This document shows positions 9,817-18,648 of a DNA stretch of 64,000 bases, piece after piece. A program made the translations under genes and the position numbers. Each line of letters begins with the position of its first letter. Positions within the stretch are counted from its first letter, which is position 1. The notes below the pieces were generated by a model, which saw only the letters and a program-made list of their open reading frames with translations, ran no database searches and was not told where the DNA came from. Source of the stretch: Modestobacter altitudinis (GTDB taxonomy: Bacteria; Actinomycetota; Actinomycetes; Mycobacteriales; Geodermatophilaceae); the NCBI RefSeq assembly GCF_005930475.1, contig NZ_SJEW01000019.1, forward strand, positions 1 to 64,000, written 5' to 3'.

Positions 9817-10818
9817 CTAGTCGCGCGGGGCGCTCGGCCGCCCGGACCGGACGGACTCGTCCTCGACCGGGGCGACCTCGTTCGGCGAGGCGACCCGCTC
9901 CGCCTCGGCCAGCCGGGCCGCCTCGGCGGACAGCGCGTCGGCCGACTCCTGGGCGCGGTCCTTGCGGTACTCGCGGTAGGACCACGCCACCGCGGCGGCC
10001 CAGACGAGGTAGACGGCCGCGTAGACCGCGTAGCGGACCGGAGCGCCCGCGTCGATCCAGTCGGAGCTCAGCAGGCTCTTGGTGTTGGTCAGCACGATGA
10101 TCCCGCCCACGCCGGCGCCGAGCAGCCGCGGCGGCACGTAGCGCACCAGCCAGGCGGCGATCGGCGCCGCGACCAGGCCGCCGACCAGCAGGGCGGCGAC
10201 CCAGCCGAGGTCGATGCCCTGGTCGCCGAGCGCGAAGAGGAAGCCCAGGCTCGCCGCGACCGAGACGAGGAACTCGGAGGTGTCGATCGAGCCGATCGTC
10301 TTGCGGGGCTCGAGCCGGCCGCTGGCCAGGATCGCCGGGGTGCTGACCGGGCCCCAGCCGCCGCCGCCGGTGGCGTCGACGAAGCCGGCCGCCAGCCCCA
10401 GCGGGGCGAGGAAGCGCTTGCGCATCGGCTTGCCCAGGTGCCGCTTGTCGATCCCGCGCAGCGTGAAGCGGACCAGCAGGTACAGGCCGAGGCCCAGCAG
10501 GATCAGCTGCATGACCGGTGCGGCGACCTCGGTGGAGAGGGAGGACAGCACGGTCGCCCCGACGAAGGCACCGACGGCCCCGGGGACGCCGATCCGGGCG
10601 ACGACCTTCCAGTCGACGTTGCCGAACCGCCAGTGCGACAGGCCGGAGGCGAGGTTGGTGCCGATCTCGGCGAGGTGGACGGTGGCGGAGGCGGCGGCCG
10701 GGTTGGTGCCGAGGGCGAGCAGCAGCGTCGTCGAGGTGACGCCGTAGCCCATGCCGAGGCTTCCGTCGACGAGCTGGGCGCCGAGCCCGGCCAGGGCGAG
10801 CACGATGAGGGTCTTCAC
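9817..10818 (-). CDS. TauE/SafE family sulfur-anion permease
   Basis: 333 residues, about eight membrane helices in two repeats, with the typical TauE/SafE opening (DGSLGMGYG) and the second-half GGGGWGP motif. The long charged C-terminal tail (about 60 residues, Glu/Arg-rich) is extra. The family moves sulfite, sulfonates or related organosulfur anions across the membrane. Upstream lies a cysteine-containing leader peptide, which supports a sulfur role and suggests control by cysteine supply. GTG at 10818 is taken as start; ATG at 10854 would add 12 unlikely residues. Confidence 0.9.
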   Translation of the reverse strand: MKTLIVLALAGLGAQLVDGSLGMGYGVTSTTLLLALGTNPAAASATVHLAEIGTNLASGLSHWRFGNVDWKVVARIGVPGAVGAFVGATVLSSLSTEVAAPVMQLILLGLGLYLLVRFTLRGIDKRHLGKPMRKRFLAPLGLAAGFVDATGGGGWGPVSTPAILASGRLEPRKTIGSIDTSEFLVSVAASLGFLFALGDQGIDLGWVAALLVGGLVAAPIAAWLVRYVPPRLLGAGVGGIIVLTNTKSLLSSDWIDAGAPVRYAVYAAVYLVWAAAVAWSYREYRKDRAQESADALSAEAARLAEAERVASPNEVAPVEDESVRSGRPSAPRD

Positions 10819-10902
10819 GGGGGTGGGCTCCGGGGTGAGGGCACGGTCGCGCACGCAGACGCGGGCCGCAGGGCTGATGGGGGCGCGCGAGGCGCGCAGG
10901 GA

Positions 10903-10962
10903 TCAGCGGCTGCAACAGGCGGTGGTGGTCACGCGGAGCAGGTCGACGTGCAGTCGGCTCAC
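10903..10962 (-). CDS. Cysteine-type leader peptide upstream of the sulfur permease
   Basis: A 19-residue ORF, GTG start at 10962, encoding VSRLHVDLLRVTTTACCSR. The HVDLLRV core followed by neighbouring cysteines matches the short 'putative leader peptide' found ahead of sulfur-assimilation genes in actinomycetes. Ribosome stalling at the two Cys codons near the end when cysteine is scarce would change folding or translation of the mRNA downstream (mechanism known for related polycysteine uORFs; here inferred). It lies 84 bases before the TauE/SafE start and overlaps another mini-ORF upstream. Confidence 0.75.
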   Translation of the reverse strand: MSRLHVDLLRVTTTACCSR

Positions 10963-11006
10963 CAGCAGGTCGCCGGGGAGGGCAGCAGACGTCGGCACGT
11001 GCACAT
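10959..11006 (-). CDS. Possible second mini-ORF ahead of the leader peptide
   Basis: A 15-codon frame, MCTCRRLLPSPATCW, starts at ATG 11006 and its TGA overlaps the GTG of the leader peptide. Three of its 15 residues are Cys. There is no Shine-Dalgarno site; a TAGGAAT -10-like box ends right at the ATG, so it would have to be leaderless. Coupled translation of two Cys-bearing uORFs is possible but unproven. Confidence 0.35.
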   Translation of the reverse strand: MCTCRRLLPSPATCW

Positions 11007-11007
11007 T

Positions 11008-11024
11008 CCTACCATCCCGGTAGG
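11008..11024. promoter_or_regulatory. Perfect inverted repeat in the permease promoter
   Basis: CCTACC-5-GGTAGG, arms 11008-11013 and 11019-11024. It overlaps the spacer and -10 region of a possible minus-strand promoter (TCGACA, 16 bp, TAGGAA), so it is well placed to be a repressor operator for the leader peptide and permease transcript. Confidence 0.5.
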
Positions 11025-11055
11025 TTTTGTCGAGTGCCGGGTCGGGAGGCATGGG

Positions 11056-12516
11056 TCACGCCTTGAGCGTGTCGGTCCGGACCGTCGCCCAGGCGACCGC
11101 GCCGCCCACCGCGAGCAGCGCCGCGCAGACGACCATCGCCGTGCGGAAGCCGGCGCTGAAGCTGGCCGGGTCGGCGTAGTCGTCCCCGGACAGACCCACC
11201 GCGACCGGCAGCGCGGCCACCGCCAGCAGCTGCGCCGCCCGGGCCACCGCGTTGTTCACGCCGCTGGCGACGCCGGCGAGGTGGTCGGGTGCGGCATCGA
11301 GCACGGTCGCGGTGAGCGGGGCGACCAGCAGCGCGAGCCCGACACCGCTGACCAGCGACGGCGGCAGCACGTCGTGCAGGAAGGAACTGCCCTGCTCCAC
11401 CCGGGACAACCACAGCAGGCCCGCGGCGGTGACCAGCGGGCCGACCGTCATCGGCAGCCGGGCGCCGGTGCGCTGCGCCAGCGCCCCGGCCCGGGAGGAC
11501 AGCAGGGTGAGCACCACGGTCGACGGGATCATCGCCGCGCCCGCCTCGGTGGCGCTGTAGCCGAGCACCGTCTGCAGCTCGACCACCAGGAAGAACCCCC
11601 AGCCGCCCAGCGCGCCGTAGACCACGAAGGTGCTGAGGTTCGCGCCGGTGAACTCCCGGTCGGCGAACACCGCGGGCGGCAGCATGGGCTCATGCGCCCG
11701 CCGCTCGCGGACGACGAACGCCACCCCGGCCAGCACGCCGACCGCCGCGGCGACCCACACCTGGGGCCGGCCAGGGCCGTCGCCGGCGGCGATCAGCGCG
11801 TAGGTCACCCCGGCCAGGGCCAGCGCCCCCCACACCGCCCCGACGGTGTCGAACCGCCCGGTGCGCTCGGGGTCCCGGCTCTCCGGCACGTGCCGGACGG
11901 CGACCAGCACCACCACGACCGCCAGCGGCGCGTTGACCAGGAACACCCACCGCCAGCTGACCGCGTCGACCAGGAACCCGCCCAAGAACGGCCCGACCAG
12001 CCCGGCGACCCCGCCGAGGGCGGACCACAGGCCGATGGCCCGCGGCCGGTCGCGGTGCGGGAAGGAGGACTGGATGATGGCCAGGCTGCCCGGGGTGAGC
12101 AGCGCGCCGCCGACGCCCTGCAGCACCCGCATCGCGACCAGCTGGCCGGTGGTCTGGGCGAGGCCGCAGCCCAGCGAGGTGACCGCGAACCAGACGACAC
12201 CGACCACGAAGACCCGGCGGCGTCCGTACCGGTCGCCGAGCGCGCCGCCCAGCAGGATCAGCGAGGCCAGCGCCAGCGTGTAGCCGCTCAGCGTCCACTG
12301 CAGCCCGGCCAGCCCGGCGCCCAGGTCCGCGCCGATCGCCGGCAGCGCCACGTTGACCGCACTGGCGTCCAGGAACGCCATGCCCGAGGCCAGCACGGTG
12401 GCCAGCAGCACCCACCGGCCGGGTGCGGTGCCCAGCCGGACGGGGGAGGAGGCGACCGGTCCGACCGGCTCGACCGGGCCAGGCGTCGTCCCCTCCGGGA
12501 CGGGGGACGACGTCAC
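11056..12516 (-). CDS. MFS drug exporter, DHA2 (EmrB/QacA-like) family
   Basis: 486 residues with about 14 hydrophobic helices. Motif A (GALGDRYGRRRVF) lies after helix 2 and the antiporter-type motif C glycine/proline pattern (PGSLAIIQSSF, GPFLGGFLVD) follows. Such transporters expel drugs or metabolites by proton antiport. A Pro-rich N-terminal tail precedes helix 1. No adjacent regulator of the TetR or MarR kind is present. It follows the phosphate transporter by nine bases on the same strand and may share its transcript. Confidence 0.9.
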   Translation of the reverse strand: MTSSPVPEGTTPGPVEPVGPVASSPVRLGTAPGRWVLLATVLASGMAFLDASAVNVALPAIGADLGAGLAGLQWTLSGYTLALASLILLGGALGDRYGRRRVFVVGVVWFAVTSLGCGLAQTTGQLVAMRVLQGVGGALLTPGSLAIIQSSFPHRDRPRAIGLWSALGGVAGLVGPFLGGFLVDAVSWRWVFLVNAPLAVVVVLVAVRHVPESRDPERTGRFDTVGAVWGALALAGVTYALIAAGDGPGRPQVWVAAAVGVLAGVAFVVRERRAHEPMLPPAVFADREFTGANLSTFVVYGALGGWGFFLVVELQTVLGYSATEAGAAMIPSTVVLTLLSSRAGALAQRTGARLPMTVGPLVTAAGLLWLSRVEQGSSFLHDVLPPSLVSGVGLALLVAPLTATVLDAAPDHLAGVASGVNNAVARAAQLLAVAALPVAVGLSGDDYADPASFSAGFRTAMVVCAALLAVGGAVAWATVRTDTLKA

Positions 12517-12525
12517 GTGTCCTTC

Positions 12526-13527
12526 CTAGCCCACGATCGCGTGGGTGATGAAGAAGGCGAGCGCGGCGACCGCGCCGGCGGCCGGGAGGGTGACCACCCA
12601 GGCGACGACGATGTTGCCCGCCACGCCCCAGCGGACCGCCGACAGTCGCCGGGTCGCGCCCACGCCCATGATCGAGGCGGTGGTGATGTGCGTCGTGGAG
12701 ACCGGCACGGCGAACACCGTCGCGGTGGCGATCAGCACGCTGGAGGCGACGGTCTGGGCGGCGAACCCACCGGCCGGGGTCAGCTGGATGATCCGCCGGC
12801 CCAGGGTGCGCATGATCCGGAAGCCACCGGCGTAGGTGCCGGCGCTGATCGCCAGCGCCGAGGCGAGGATCACCCACAGCGGGACGTCGAAGTCGTCCAG
12901 CTCGCCGGAGGTGACCAGCGCGAGGGTGATGATGCCCATCGTCTTCTGGGCGTCCTGGGTGCCGTGGCCGAAGGCCATGGTCGCCGAGCTCACGATCTGG
13001 GCGTAGCGGAAGCCGCGGTGCGCCTTGTGCGCGTTCGCCCGCCGGAACGACCACAGGATCGCCAGCATGAACAGGTAGCCCAGCCCGAAGCCGATCAGCG
13101 GCGACAGCACCATCGGGATGACGACCTTGTCGACGATGCCGAGCCACTTCACCGACTCCGCGGCCGCGAGCGCCGCGCCCACGAGCCCGCCGATCAGCGC
13201 GTGCGAGGAGGACGAGGGCAACCCGAAGTACCAGGTGATCAGGTTCCACACGATCGCCCCGATGAGCGCGGCGAAGACCACCTGCAGCCCGCCGCTGCCG
13301 GTGGGCGGGTCGATGATGCCGCTGCCCACCGTGGCCGCGACCTTGGTGGAGATCAGCGCGCCCACCAGGTTCATCACCGCTGCCAGCCCCAGGGCGGCTC
13401 GCGGGGTCAGCGCCTTGGTGGACACCGCCACGGCGATGGCGTTGGCCGCGTCGTGGAAGCCGTTGGTGTAGTCGAACGCCAAGGCGACGACGACGATGAC
13501 GACCAGCGCGAGGAGTGCCCCGTCCAT
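12526..13527 (-). CDS. pit: Pit-type inorganic phosphate transporter
   Basis: 333 residues, about ten helices, with the PiT signatures near the N-terminus (TNGFHDAANAIA) and in the second half (TMAFGHGTQDAQKTMG). Pit carries metal-phosphate with protons and works constitutively at low affinity (family knowledge). The start ATG at 13527 lies seven bases after the stop of the DUF47 gene, so the two are one operon, the usual arrangement in actinomycetes. Confidence 0.95.
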   Translation of the reverse strand: MDGALLALVVIVVVALAFDYTNGFHDAANAIAVAVSTKALTPRAALGLAAVMNLVGALISTKVAATVGSGIIDPPTGSGGLQVVFAALIGAIVWNLITWYFGLPSSSSHALIGGLVGAALAAAESVKWLGIVDKVVIPMVLSPLIGFGLGYLFMLAILWSFRRANAHKAHRGFRYAQIVSSATMAFGHGTQDAQKTMGIITLALVTSGELDDFDVPLWVILASALAISAGTYAGGFRIMRTLGRRIIQLTPAGGFAAQTVASSVLIATATVFAVPVSTTHITTASIMGVGATRRLSAVRWGVAGNIVVAWVVTLPAAGAVAALAFFITHAIVG

Positions 13528-13534
13528 CCGGTGC

Positions 13535-14152
13535 TCAGGACTCCTTGACCGCGATCGTCTCGACCACGTTGGCCACGTGCTCGAAGGCGTCGGCGGCCTC
13601 CTCGAGCTGGTCGGCGACCTCCTTGAGCTTGAGGATCTCCAACGCGTCGAACTCACCGGAGTACAGCCGGGAGAGCAGCCGGCGGTACAGCTTGTCCGCC
13701 TCGTTCTCCAACCGGTTGACCTCGATCCAGTAGTCGGCGAGGTCCTTCATCGACCGCAGCCGCGGCATCGACTCCGCCGTCACCTGGGCGCAGCGCTGCA
13801 GCAGGGCCACCTGCTGGCCCATCTCGGCCGGCAGCGTCCCCAGCTTGGTGAGCACCACCAGGTCCGCGGCGGCCTCGATGCAGTCCATGACGTCGTCGAG
13901 GTCGCTGGCCAGGTTGTAGATGTCCTCGCGGTCGAACGGCGTCACGAAGCTGGAGTTGACCTGCCGGAAGATCGCGTGCGTCGCCTGATCGCCCTTGTGC
14001 TCCAGGTCCCGCAGGACGCGGCCGAGCTCCTCGCGGCGGGTGTGCTCGTGCACGAACGTGCTGAGGACGTCGGTTGCCTCGACCAGGTTCTCCGCCGAGG
14101 CGGTGAACATGTCGTAGAAGCTCGAGTCCTTGGGGGTCAGGCGGAAGGCCAC
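13535..14152 (-). CDS. DUF47 PhoU-like partner of the phosphate transporter
   Basis: 205 residues, all-helical PhoU-like fold, the usual length for DUF47 proteins. Conserved segments include FDREDIYNLASDLDDVMD and WIEVNRLENEADKLYR, which hold the acidic metal-binding motifs. The protein is thought to modulate Pit transport. Two starts compete: GTG 14152, which matches the family N-terminus (FRLTPKDSSFYDMF) and has GGAG six bases upstream, and ATG 14221, with a good GGAGGGG site but a 23-residue extension. I favour GTG 14152. Confidence 0.9.
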   Translation of the reverse strand: MAFRLTPKDSSFYDMFTASAENLVEATDVLSTFVHEHTRREELGRVLRDLEHKGDQATHAIFRQVNSSFVTPFDREDIYNLASDLDDVMDCIEAAADLVVLTKLGTLPAEMGQQVALLQRCAQVTAESMPRLRSMKDLADYWIEVNRLENEADKLYRRLLSRLYSGEFDALEILKLKEVADQLEEAADAFEHVANVVETIAVKES

Positions 14153-14348
14153 GCAGTGCTCCGGGGGTGACGACGACGGGGTGGCCGTCTCCCCTCCGGG
14201 CATGGCGACCTCGGGGAGCATAGGTCCCCTCCCGTTCATCGTCCGTTCGCCGGGTTGTCCCCGCCTCCGGGAACTGGACGGGCCCCGCCGACGACTGTTC
14301 GGTCGTGCACCGTCCGACCATCGTCACCCGACCCGGGCAGCTGCCCGC

Positions 14349-16082
14349 ATGAGGCGGTTGCTCACCGCCGTCCTGCTGCTGTCCGCACTGCTCGGCGCCG
14401 GTCTGTTGCTCGACGTCGTCACCGCCCCGCCCGCCGCGGCGCACGCGATGGTGGTCACGACGGCCCCCGCCGACGGCGAGCGGTTGGACGCCGCCCCGGC
14501 GCAGGTGACCATCCAGTTCGACGAGCACGTCTCCCTGGGCGCCGGGTACGCGCGCGTGCTGGACGGCGACGGGGAGCGGGTCGACGCCGGCACGGCCGAG
14601 GTGCGCGACGACGTCGTCACCGTGCCGCTGCGCACCGACCTGCCCGAGGCCGGCTACGTGGTCACCTACCGGGTGGTGTCGGCGGACTCCCACCCGGTCT
14701 CGGGTGCCTTCTCCTTCGTCGTCGGGGACGGGGAGCTCGTACCGGCCGGGTCGGTGGGCACCGGGGACACGATCGACCCCGGGGTGGCGGCGGTGCTGCC
14801 GCTGGCGCGCTGGCTCGGGTACGCCGGGATGGCCCTGGGGCTCGGCATCCCGCTGGCGCTGGCCACCGTGTGGCCGGGCGGCTGGTCGTCGGGGCGGTTG
14901 CGCCGGGGGACGCTGGCCGGGCTGGCCGCGGTCGTCGTCGGCGGCGCGCTCTCCCTCCTCGTGCAGGGTCCCTACGCCGCGGCCGGCGGGCTCGGGTCGC
15001 TGTTCGACGGGCAGCTGGTCGGCACGACCGTCGACTCGGGCTACGGTCGCACGCTGCTCGCCCGGATCGCACTGGCGGTGCTGCTGGGCGGTGTCCTGGC
15101 CGGGAGCTGGCGGCGCGGTCGGCGACCGGGTGTCCCGGCGCTCGCCGTCGCCGGGCTGCTGGCCGCCGGGCTGGTGGTAGCGGTCGCCGGGGTCGGGCAC
15201 CCGGTCGCCGGCACGCTCACGGGGCTGGCCGTCGCCGTGTCGGCGGTGCACGTGGCCGCGATGAGCGGCTGGCTGGGCGGCCTGGTCGTGTTGTTCAGCG
15301 GCCTGCTGCGCGGCGGCACCCCGACCCGCGAGCTGGACGCCGCGCTGCCCCGATGGTCGCGGTTGGCCGGGGGCTACATCGGCGCGCTCGTCGTCACCGG
15401 GGTGCTGCAGTCGGTCCGCGAGGTCGGCTCCTTCTCCGCGCTGGTCTCCACCGGCTACGGCTGGGTGCTGCTGGCCAAGCTCGCGGTGGTGCTGCTCGTG
15501 CTGGTCGCCGCGCTGGTCAGCCGGGACTGGGTGCAGCAGCGCGCCGGGCGGGGCCGCCGTCCCGGCTCCGGCCACCGGGTCGTGGCCCAGGCGTTTGCCG
15601 CCACGGAGGAGGCGGAGCCGCCACCGGCCACCCTCGGGGTGCTGCGTCGCGCGGTGCTCCTGGAGGGCGTCGGCGCGGTCGTCGTCCTCGCGCTGTCGGC
15701 GGTGCTGGTCAGCCAGTACCCGGCGAAGGCGTCGATCGCGATGCCGGTGGAGGTCACCCTGCCGTTGCAGTCGGCCGGGGGCACGACCGGCAACGGCAGC
15801 GTGCAGGTGTCGGTGGACCCGGCGACCCCCGGACCGACGACCGTGCACGTCTACCTCTACGACGCCGACGGGCAGCTCGCCCAGCCGCAGCAGATCGCGG
15901 TCTCGCTGACCGAGGTGCGGCAGGAGATCGGGCCGCTGGACGTCGAGCTCGCCGCCGCCGGCCCCGGCCACTACGTCGGCGACCCCGACCTGCCCTCGGC
16001 CGGCAGCTGGACCCTCACCGTGACCGTCCGGCTGGACGAGTTCACCGCCGTCACCGCCAGCACCGTCTTCCCGGTCCGCTGA
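14349..16082 (+). CDS. CopC-CopD copper protein with C-terminal FixH-like domain
   Basis: 577 residues. A signal peptide ends at AAA-H32, giving a mature N-terminal histidine, then a CopC domain (about 32-130, with SADSHPVSG), a CopD membrane domain of about eight helices (about 150-450), and an extracytoplasmic beta-sandwich C-terminal domain like FixH/YtkA (about 465-577). Copper would bind the CopC domain outside and pass through CopD (family inference). It begins a tight plus-strand cluster with YcnI, SCO and an unknown membrane protein, together probably for copper handling or cytochrome oxidase loading. Confidence 0.9.
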   Translation: MRRLLTAVLLLSALLGAGLLLDVVTAPPAAAHAMVVTTAPADGERLDAAPAQVTIQFDEHVSLGAGYARVLDGDGERVDAGTAEVRDDVVTVPLRTDLPEAGYVVTYRVVSADSHPVSGAFSFVVGDGELVPAGSVGTGDTIDPGVAAVLPLARWLGYAGMALGLGIPLALATVWPGGWSSGRLRRGTLAGLAAVVVGGALSLLVQGPYAAAGGLGSLFDGQLVGTTVDSGYGRTLLARIALAVLLGGVLAGSWRRGRRPGVPALAVAGLLAAGLVVAVAGVGHPVAGTLTGLAVAVSAVHVAAMSGWLGGLVVLFSGLLRGGTPTRELDAALPRWSRLAGGYIGALVVTGVLQSVREVGSFSALVSTGYGWVLLAKLAVVLLVLVAALVSRDWVQQRAGRGRRPGSGHRVVAQAFAATEEAEPPPATLGVLRRAVLLEGVGAVVVLALSAVLVSQYPAKASIAMPVEVTLPLQSAGGTTGNGSVQVSVDPATPGPTTVHVYLYDADGQLAQPQQIAVSLTEVRQEIGPLDVELAAAGPGHYVGDPDLPSAGSWTLTVTVRLDEFTAVTASTVFPVR

Positions 16083-16107
16083 CGCACCCCTGAGAACGAG
16101 GAGAACA

Positions 16108-16833
16108 GTGTCCCTGCTCCGCCCCCTCCGTCGGCTGCCCGTGGTGCTCGTGGCCGCCGGCGCCCTGCTGGTCGCCGGCACGGGCATCGCCTCCGCTCAC
16201 GTGACGGTCTCCTCGACGAACGCCGCCGCCGGCGGCTACGGCAAGGTCACCTTCAGCGTGCCCGACGAGAGCGACGCCGCGAGCACCGTCGGGCTGCGCA
16301 TCCAGCTGCCCACCGAGACGCCGCTGACCTCGGTGCGGGCCCAGCCGGTGCCCGGCTGGACGGTCACCCTGACCACCGTCGCGCTCGACCCGCCGGTCAC
16401 CTCCGACGACGGCGACACCATCGACTCGGCGGTCTCGGTGGTGGACTTCCAGGCCGACCCCGGGACCGGCATCGCGCCGGGGCAGTTCCAGGAGTTCGCG
16501 CTGTCCGGTGGCCCGTTCCCGGACGTCGACGAGCTGACGTTCAACGTGGTGCAGACCTACAGCGACGGCAGCGAGGCCGCGTGGATCGAGCCGACCGTTG
16601 ACGGTCAGCCCGAGCCGGAGCACCCGGCGCCGGTGCTGTCGCTCACCGCCGCCGCGGCCGGCACCGACGCGCACGGCGCCGCCGCCACGACCAGCTCCGC
16701 GAGCGCGGCCACCGACGACGGCGGGGACACGACCGCCACCGTCGCCCTGGTGCTCGCCGTCCTCGGGCTGCTCGCCGGGCTGGCCGGTCTCGGCCTCGGC
16801 CTCGGCGCGCGCCGACGTACCGTGTCCTCGTGA
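16108..16833 (+). CDS. YcnI family copper-binding protein (DUF1775)
   Basis: 241 residues: signal peptide ending at ASA, mature N-terminal H31 (HVTVSS), a DUF1775 beta-sandwich (31-175), a Thr/Ala/His linker, and one C-terminal helix followed by RRR that anchors it in the membrane. In YcnI the N-terminal His helps bind Cu(II). GTG start with AGGAG upstream. The last four bases overlap the SCO gene. Confidence 0.92.
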   Translation: MSLLRPLRRLPVVLVAAGALLVAGTGIASAHVTVSSTNAAAGGYGKVTFSVPDESDAASTVGLRIQLPTETPLTSVRAQPVPGWTVTLTTVALDPPVTSDDGDTIDSAVSVVDFQADPGTGIAPGQFQEFALSGGPFPDVDELTFNVVQTYSDGSEAAWIEPTVDGQPEPEHPAPVLSLTAAAAGTDAHGAAATTSSASAATDDGGDTTATVALVLAVLGLLAGLAGLGLGLGARRRTVSS

Positions 16834-17498
16834 GCTCTGCGACCCGGCCCGCGCTGACCGCCCTCGGCCTCGCCGCGGGTCTGCTGCTGGCCGGCTGCGG
16901 CGCCGACGCGGACGCCGGCGGCACGGCCGAGGGGCACGACCACTCCGCCAGCTCGGCACCGGCGACGGTCGAGGGCGGCGACGACAGCGGCTACGACGGC
17001 CTGCACCTGGCCGACCCGTACCGGAAGCCCGAGTTCACCCTCACCGACAGCGCCGGCGCTCCGTTCGACTTCGCCGACCGCACCGGCACCGGGCCGACGC
17101 TGCTCTTCTTCGGCTACACGAACTGCCCCGACGTCTGCCCGACGACGATGGCCGACATCGCGCTGGCCGTGCGCAAGGTCGACCCGGCTGTCGCGACCGA
17201 GACCTCGGTGGTCTTCGTGACCACCGACCCGGCCCGGGACACCCCGGAGGTGCTCGGCGCCTACCTCGACCAGTTCGACGCCGACCTGCCCACCCAGTTC
17301 ATCGGGCTCACCGGTGACCAGGACCAGATCGACCAGGCGCAGCTGGCCGCCGGGGTGCCGCTGGCCGAGGACATGGGCCAGAGCCACTCGGCGCTGCTGC
17401 TGCTCTACGGCACCGACGGCGAGGCCGACGTCGCCTTCGACGCCGGGAACACCGGCGCCGACATCGCCCACGACCTGGCCGTCGTCGCCGCCGAGTGA
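16830..17498 (+). CDS. SCO1/SenC family lipoprotein
   Basis: 222 residues. A lipoprotein signal with lipobox LAGC (C23) and a His/Asp-rich linker (EGHDHS) lead into a thioredoxin-fold SCO domain with the metal-binding C99-P-D-V-C103 and the distant ligand H186 (GQSHSALL). All three copper ligands are intact. SCO proteins deliver copper to the CuA centre of cytochrome oxidase or act as thiol-disulfide reductants. Four-base overlaps with both neighbours (GTGA) show translational coupling in the copper cluster. Confidence 0.94.
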   Translation: MSSATRPALTALGLAAGLLLAGCGADADAGGTAEGHDHSASSAPATVEGGDDSGYDGLHLADPYRKPEFTLTDSAGAPFDFADRTGTGPTLLFFGYTNCPDVCPTTMADIALAVRKVDPAVATETSVVFVTTDPARDTPEVLGAYLDQFDADLPTQFIGLTGDQDQIDQAQLAAGVPLAEDMGQSHSALLLLYGTDGEADVAFDAGNTGADIAHDLAVVAAE

Positions 17499-18556
17499 GC
17501 CCGCATTCGGGGCGGGTGCTGGTGGTCCTGGTCGGGCTGCTCGCCACCCTGGCCGTGGCGGGTCCGGCGAGCGCGCACGTCGGCGGCGGGACGGCGGGCA
17601 GCGACTTCGACGGTCGGCTCCGCGGGGTCTCCCCGGCACTGCCCGGGGTGAGCGTCCGGCTGCTGGACTTCGGGGACCAGCTCGAGGTGGACAACCCGAC
17701 CGGCACCGAGCTGGCGGTGCCGGGCTACACCGGTGAGCCCTACCTGCGGATCGGCCCGGAGGGGGTCTGGCGCAACGCGCTGAGCCCGGCCACCTGGCTG
17801 AACCTCGACCGCTACGGCCGCACCCGGGTGCCCGCCGACGTCGACGACGCCGCTGCGCCGCGGTGGGAGCAGGTCTCCACCCAGCCCCGGTACGCCTGGC
17901 ACGACCACCGCACGCACTGGATGAGCGAGGGCCGGCTGCCGCCGGTGGTCGCCGCGGACCCGGGGTCCCCGCACACCATCAGCCGGTGGACGGTGCCGAT
18001 GACCTACGGCGGCGCCGACGTCGACGTCACCGGCGAGCTGACCTGGAGCCCGCCGCCACCGGGCTGGCTGGTCTGGCCCCTCCACGGGCTGCTGCTGGTC
18101 GGCACCGTGCTGGCCGGCTGGTGGGCCCGCGGACCTCGACCGCTCGCCGCCGTGCTGGTGCTGAGCGCCACTGCGGCGCTGGTCCACGCGGTCACCACCC
18201 CGGCGCCGGCGGTGAGCGTCGCCTCGCACACCGGCGCGGTCGTGTCCGCGCTGCTCCCGGCCCTGCTGGTGGTGCTGACTGCGGCCGTCGGCGTGCGGGC
18301 GGCGCTGCGCGGGCGGGGCGTGCTGACCGGGCTCGCTGCGGTGGTGGCCGGCTGGTTGCTGCTGGTCGAGGGGCTGCCCGACGTGGACGTGCTGTGGACC
18401 GCGCACGCGCTCACCACCGGGCCGCAGTTCCTGGCCCGGGCTGCCGTCGCCGTCCTCGTCGCCGGTGGTCTCGGGCTGGTCGTCGGCGGGCTCGGGGCGG
18501 TGCGCCGGTCCCGGGACGTCGACGTGCAGCAGCGGTGGGCGCCTGCGGCCGGCTGA
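17495..18556 (+). CDS. Unknown membrane protein of the copper cluster
   Basis: 353 residues. A signal peptide ends at ASA, so the mature protein starts with H28 (HVGGG). An extracytoplasmic domain of about 170 residues, rich in His, Trp and Tyr (WHDHRTHWM near residue 130), is followed by about five membrane helices. I do not recognise a named family. Translational overlap with the SCO gene and the shared mature N-terminal His with CopC and YcnI suggest a copper-related role, which is inference. Confidence 0.8.
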   Translation: MSPHSGRVLVVLVGLLATLAVAGPASAHVGGGTAGSDFDGRLRGVSPALPGVSVRLLDFGDQLEVDNPTGTELAVPGYTGEPYLRIGPEGVWRNALSPATWLNLDRYGRTRVPADVDDAAAPRWEQVSTQPRYAWHDHRTHWMSEGRLPPVVAADPGSPHTISRWTVPMTYGGADVDVTGELTWSPPPPGWLVWPLHGLLLVGTVLAGWWARGPRPLAAVLVLSATAALVHAVTTPAPAVSVASHTGAVVSALLPALLVVLTAAVGVRAALRGRGVLTGLAAVVAGWLLLVEGLPDVDVLWTAHALTTGPQFLARAAVAVLVAGGLGLVVGGLGAVRRSRDVDVQQRWAPAAG

Positions 18557-18626
18557 CCTCGACCGCTCGATGAGCCAGCGGGTCGACGATCCGGGGTGGG
18601 ATCGTCCAGCACCGCCGTGGTTGCGC

Positions 18627-18648
18627 GGCGTGTTCGGAAGAACACGCC
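18627..18648. promoter_or_regulatory. Perfect 9-bp inverted repeat before the M23 peptidase
   Basis: GGCGTGTTC-GGAA-GAACACGCC. It lies 71 bases after the copper cluster and about 100 before the peptidase start, just ahead of an unusually AT-rich promoter-like stretch. It could terminate the copper transcript or be an operator; no T-run follows. Confidence 0.45.

Noticed and set aside
10438-13548. A 1036-codon plus-strand open frame
   Set aside because: It is antisense to the TauE, MFS and Pit genes, is rich in Gln, His, Arg and Gly, and has no domain; high GC keeps it open.
13653-16187. An 844-codon minus-strand frame
   Set aside because: Shadow of the DUF47 and CopC-CopD genes; low-complexity Gln/Arg/Gly translation.
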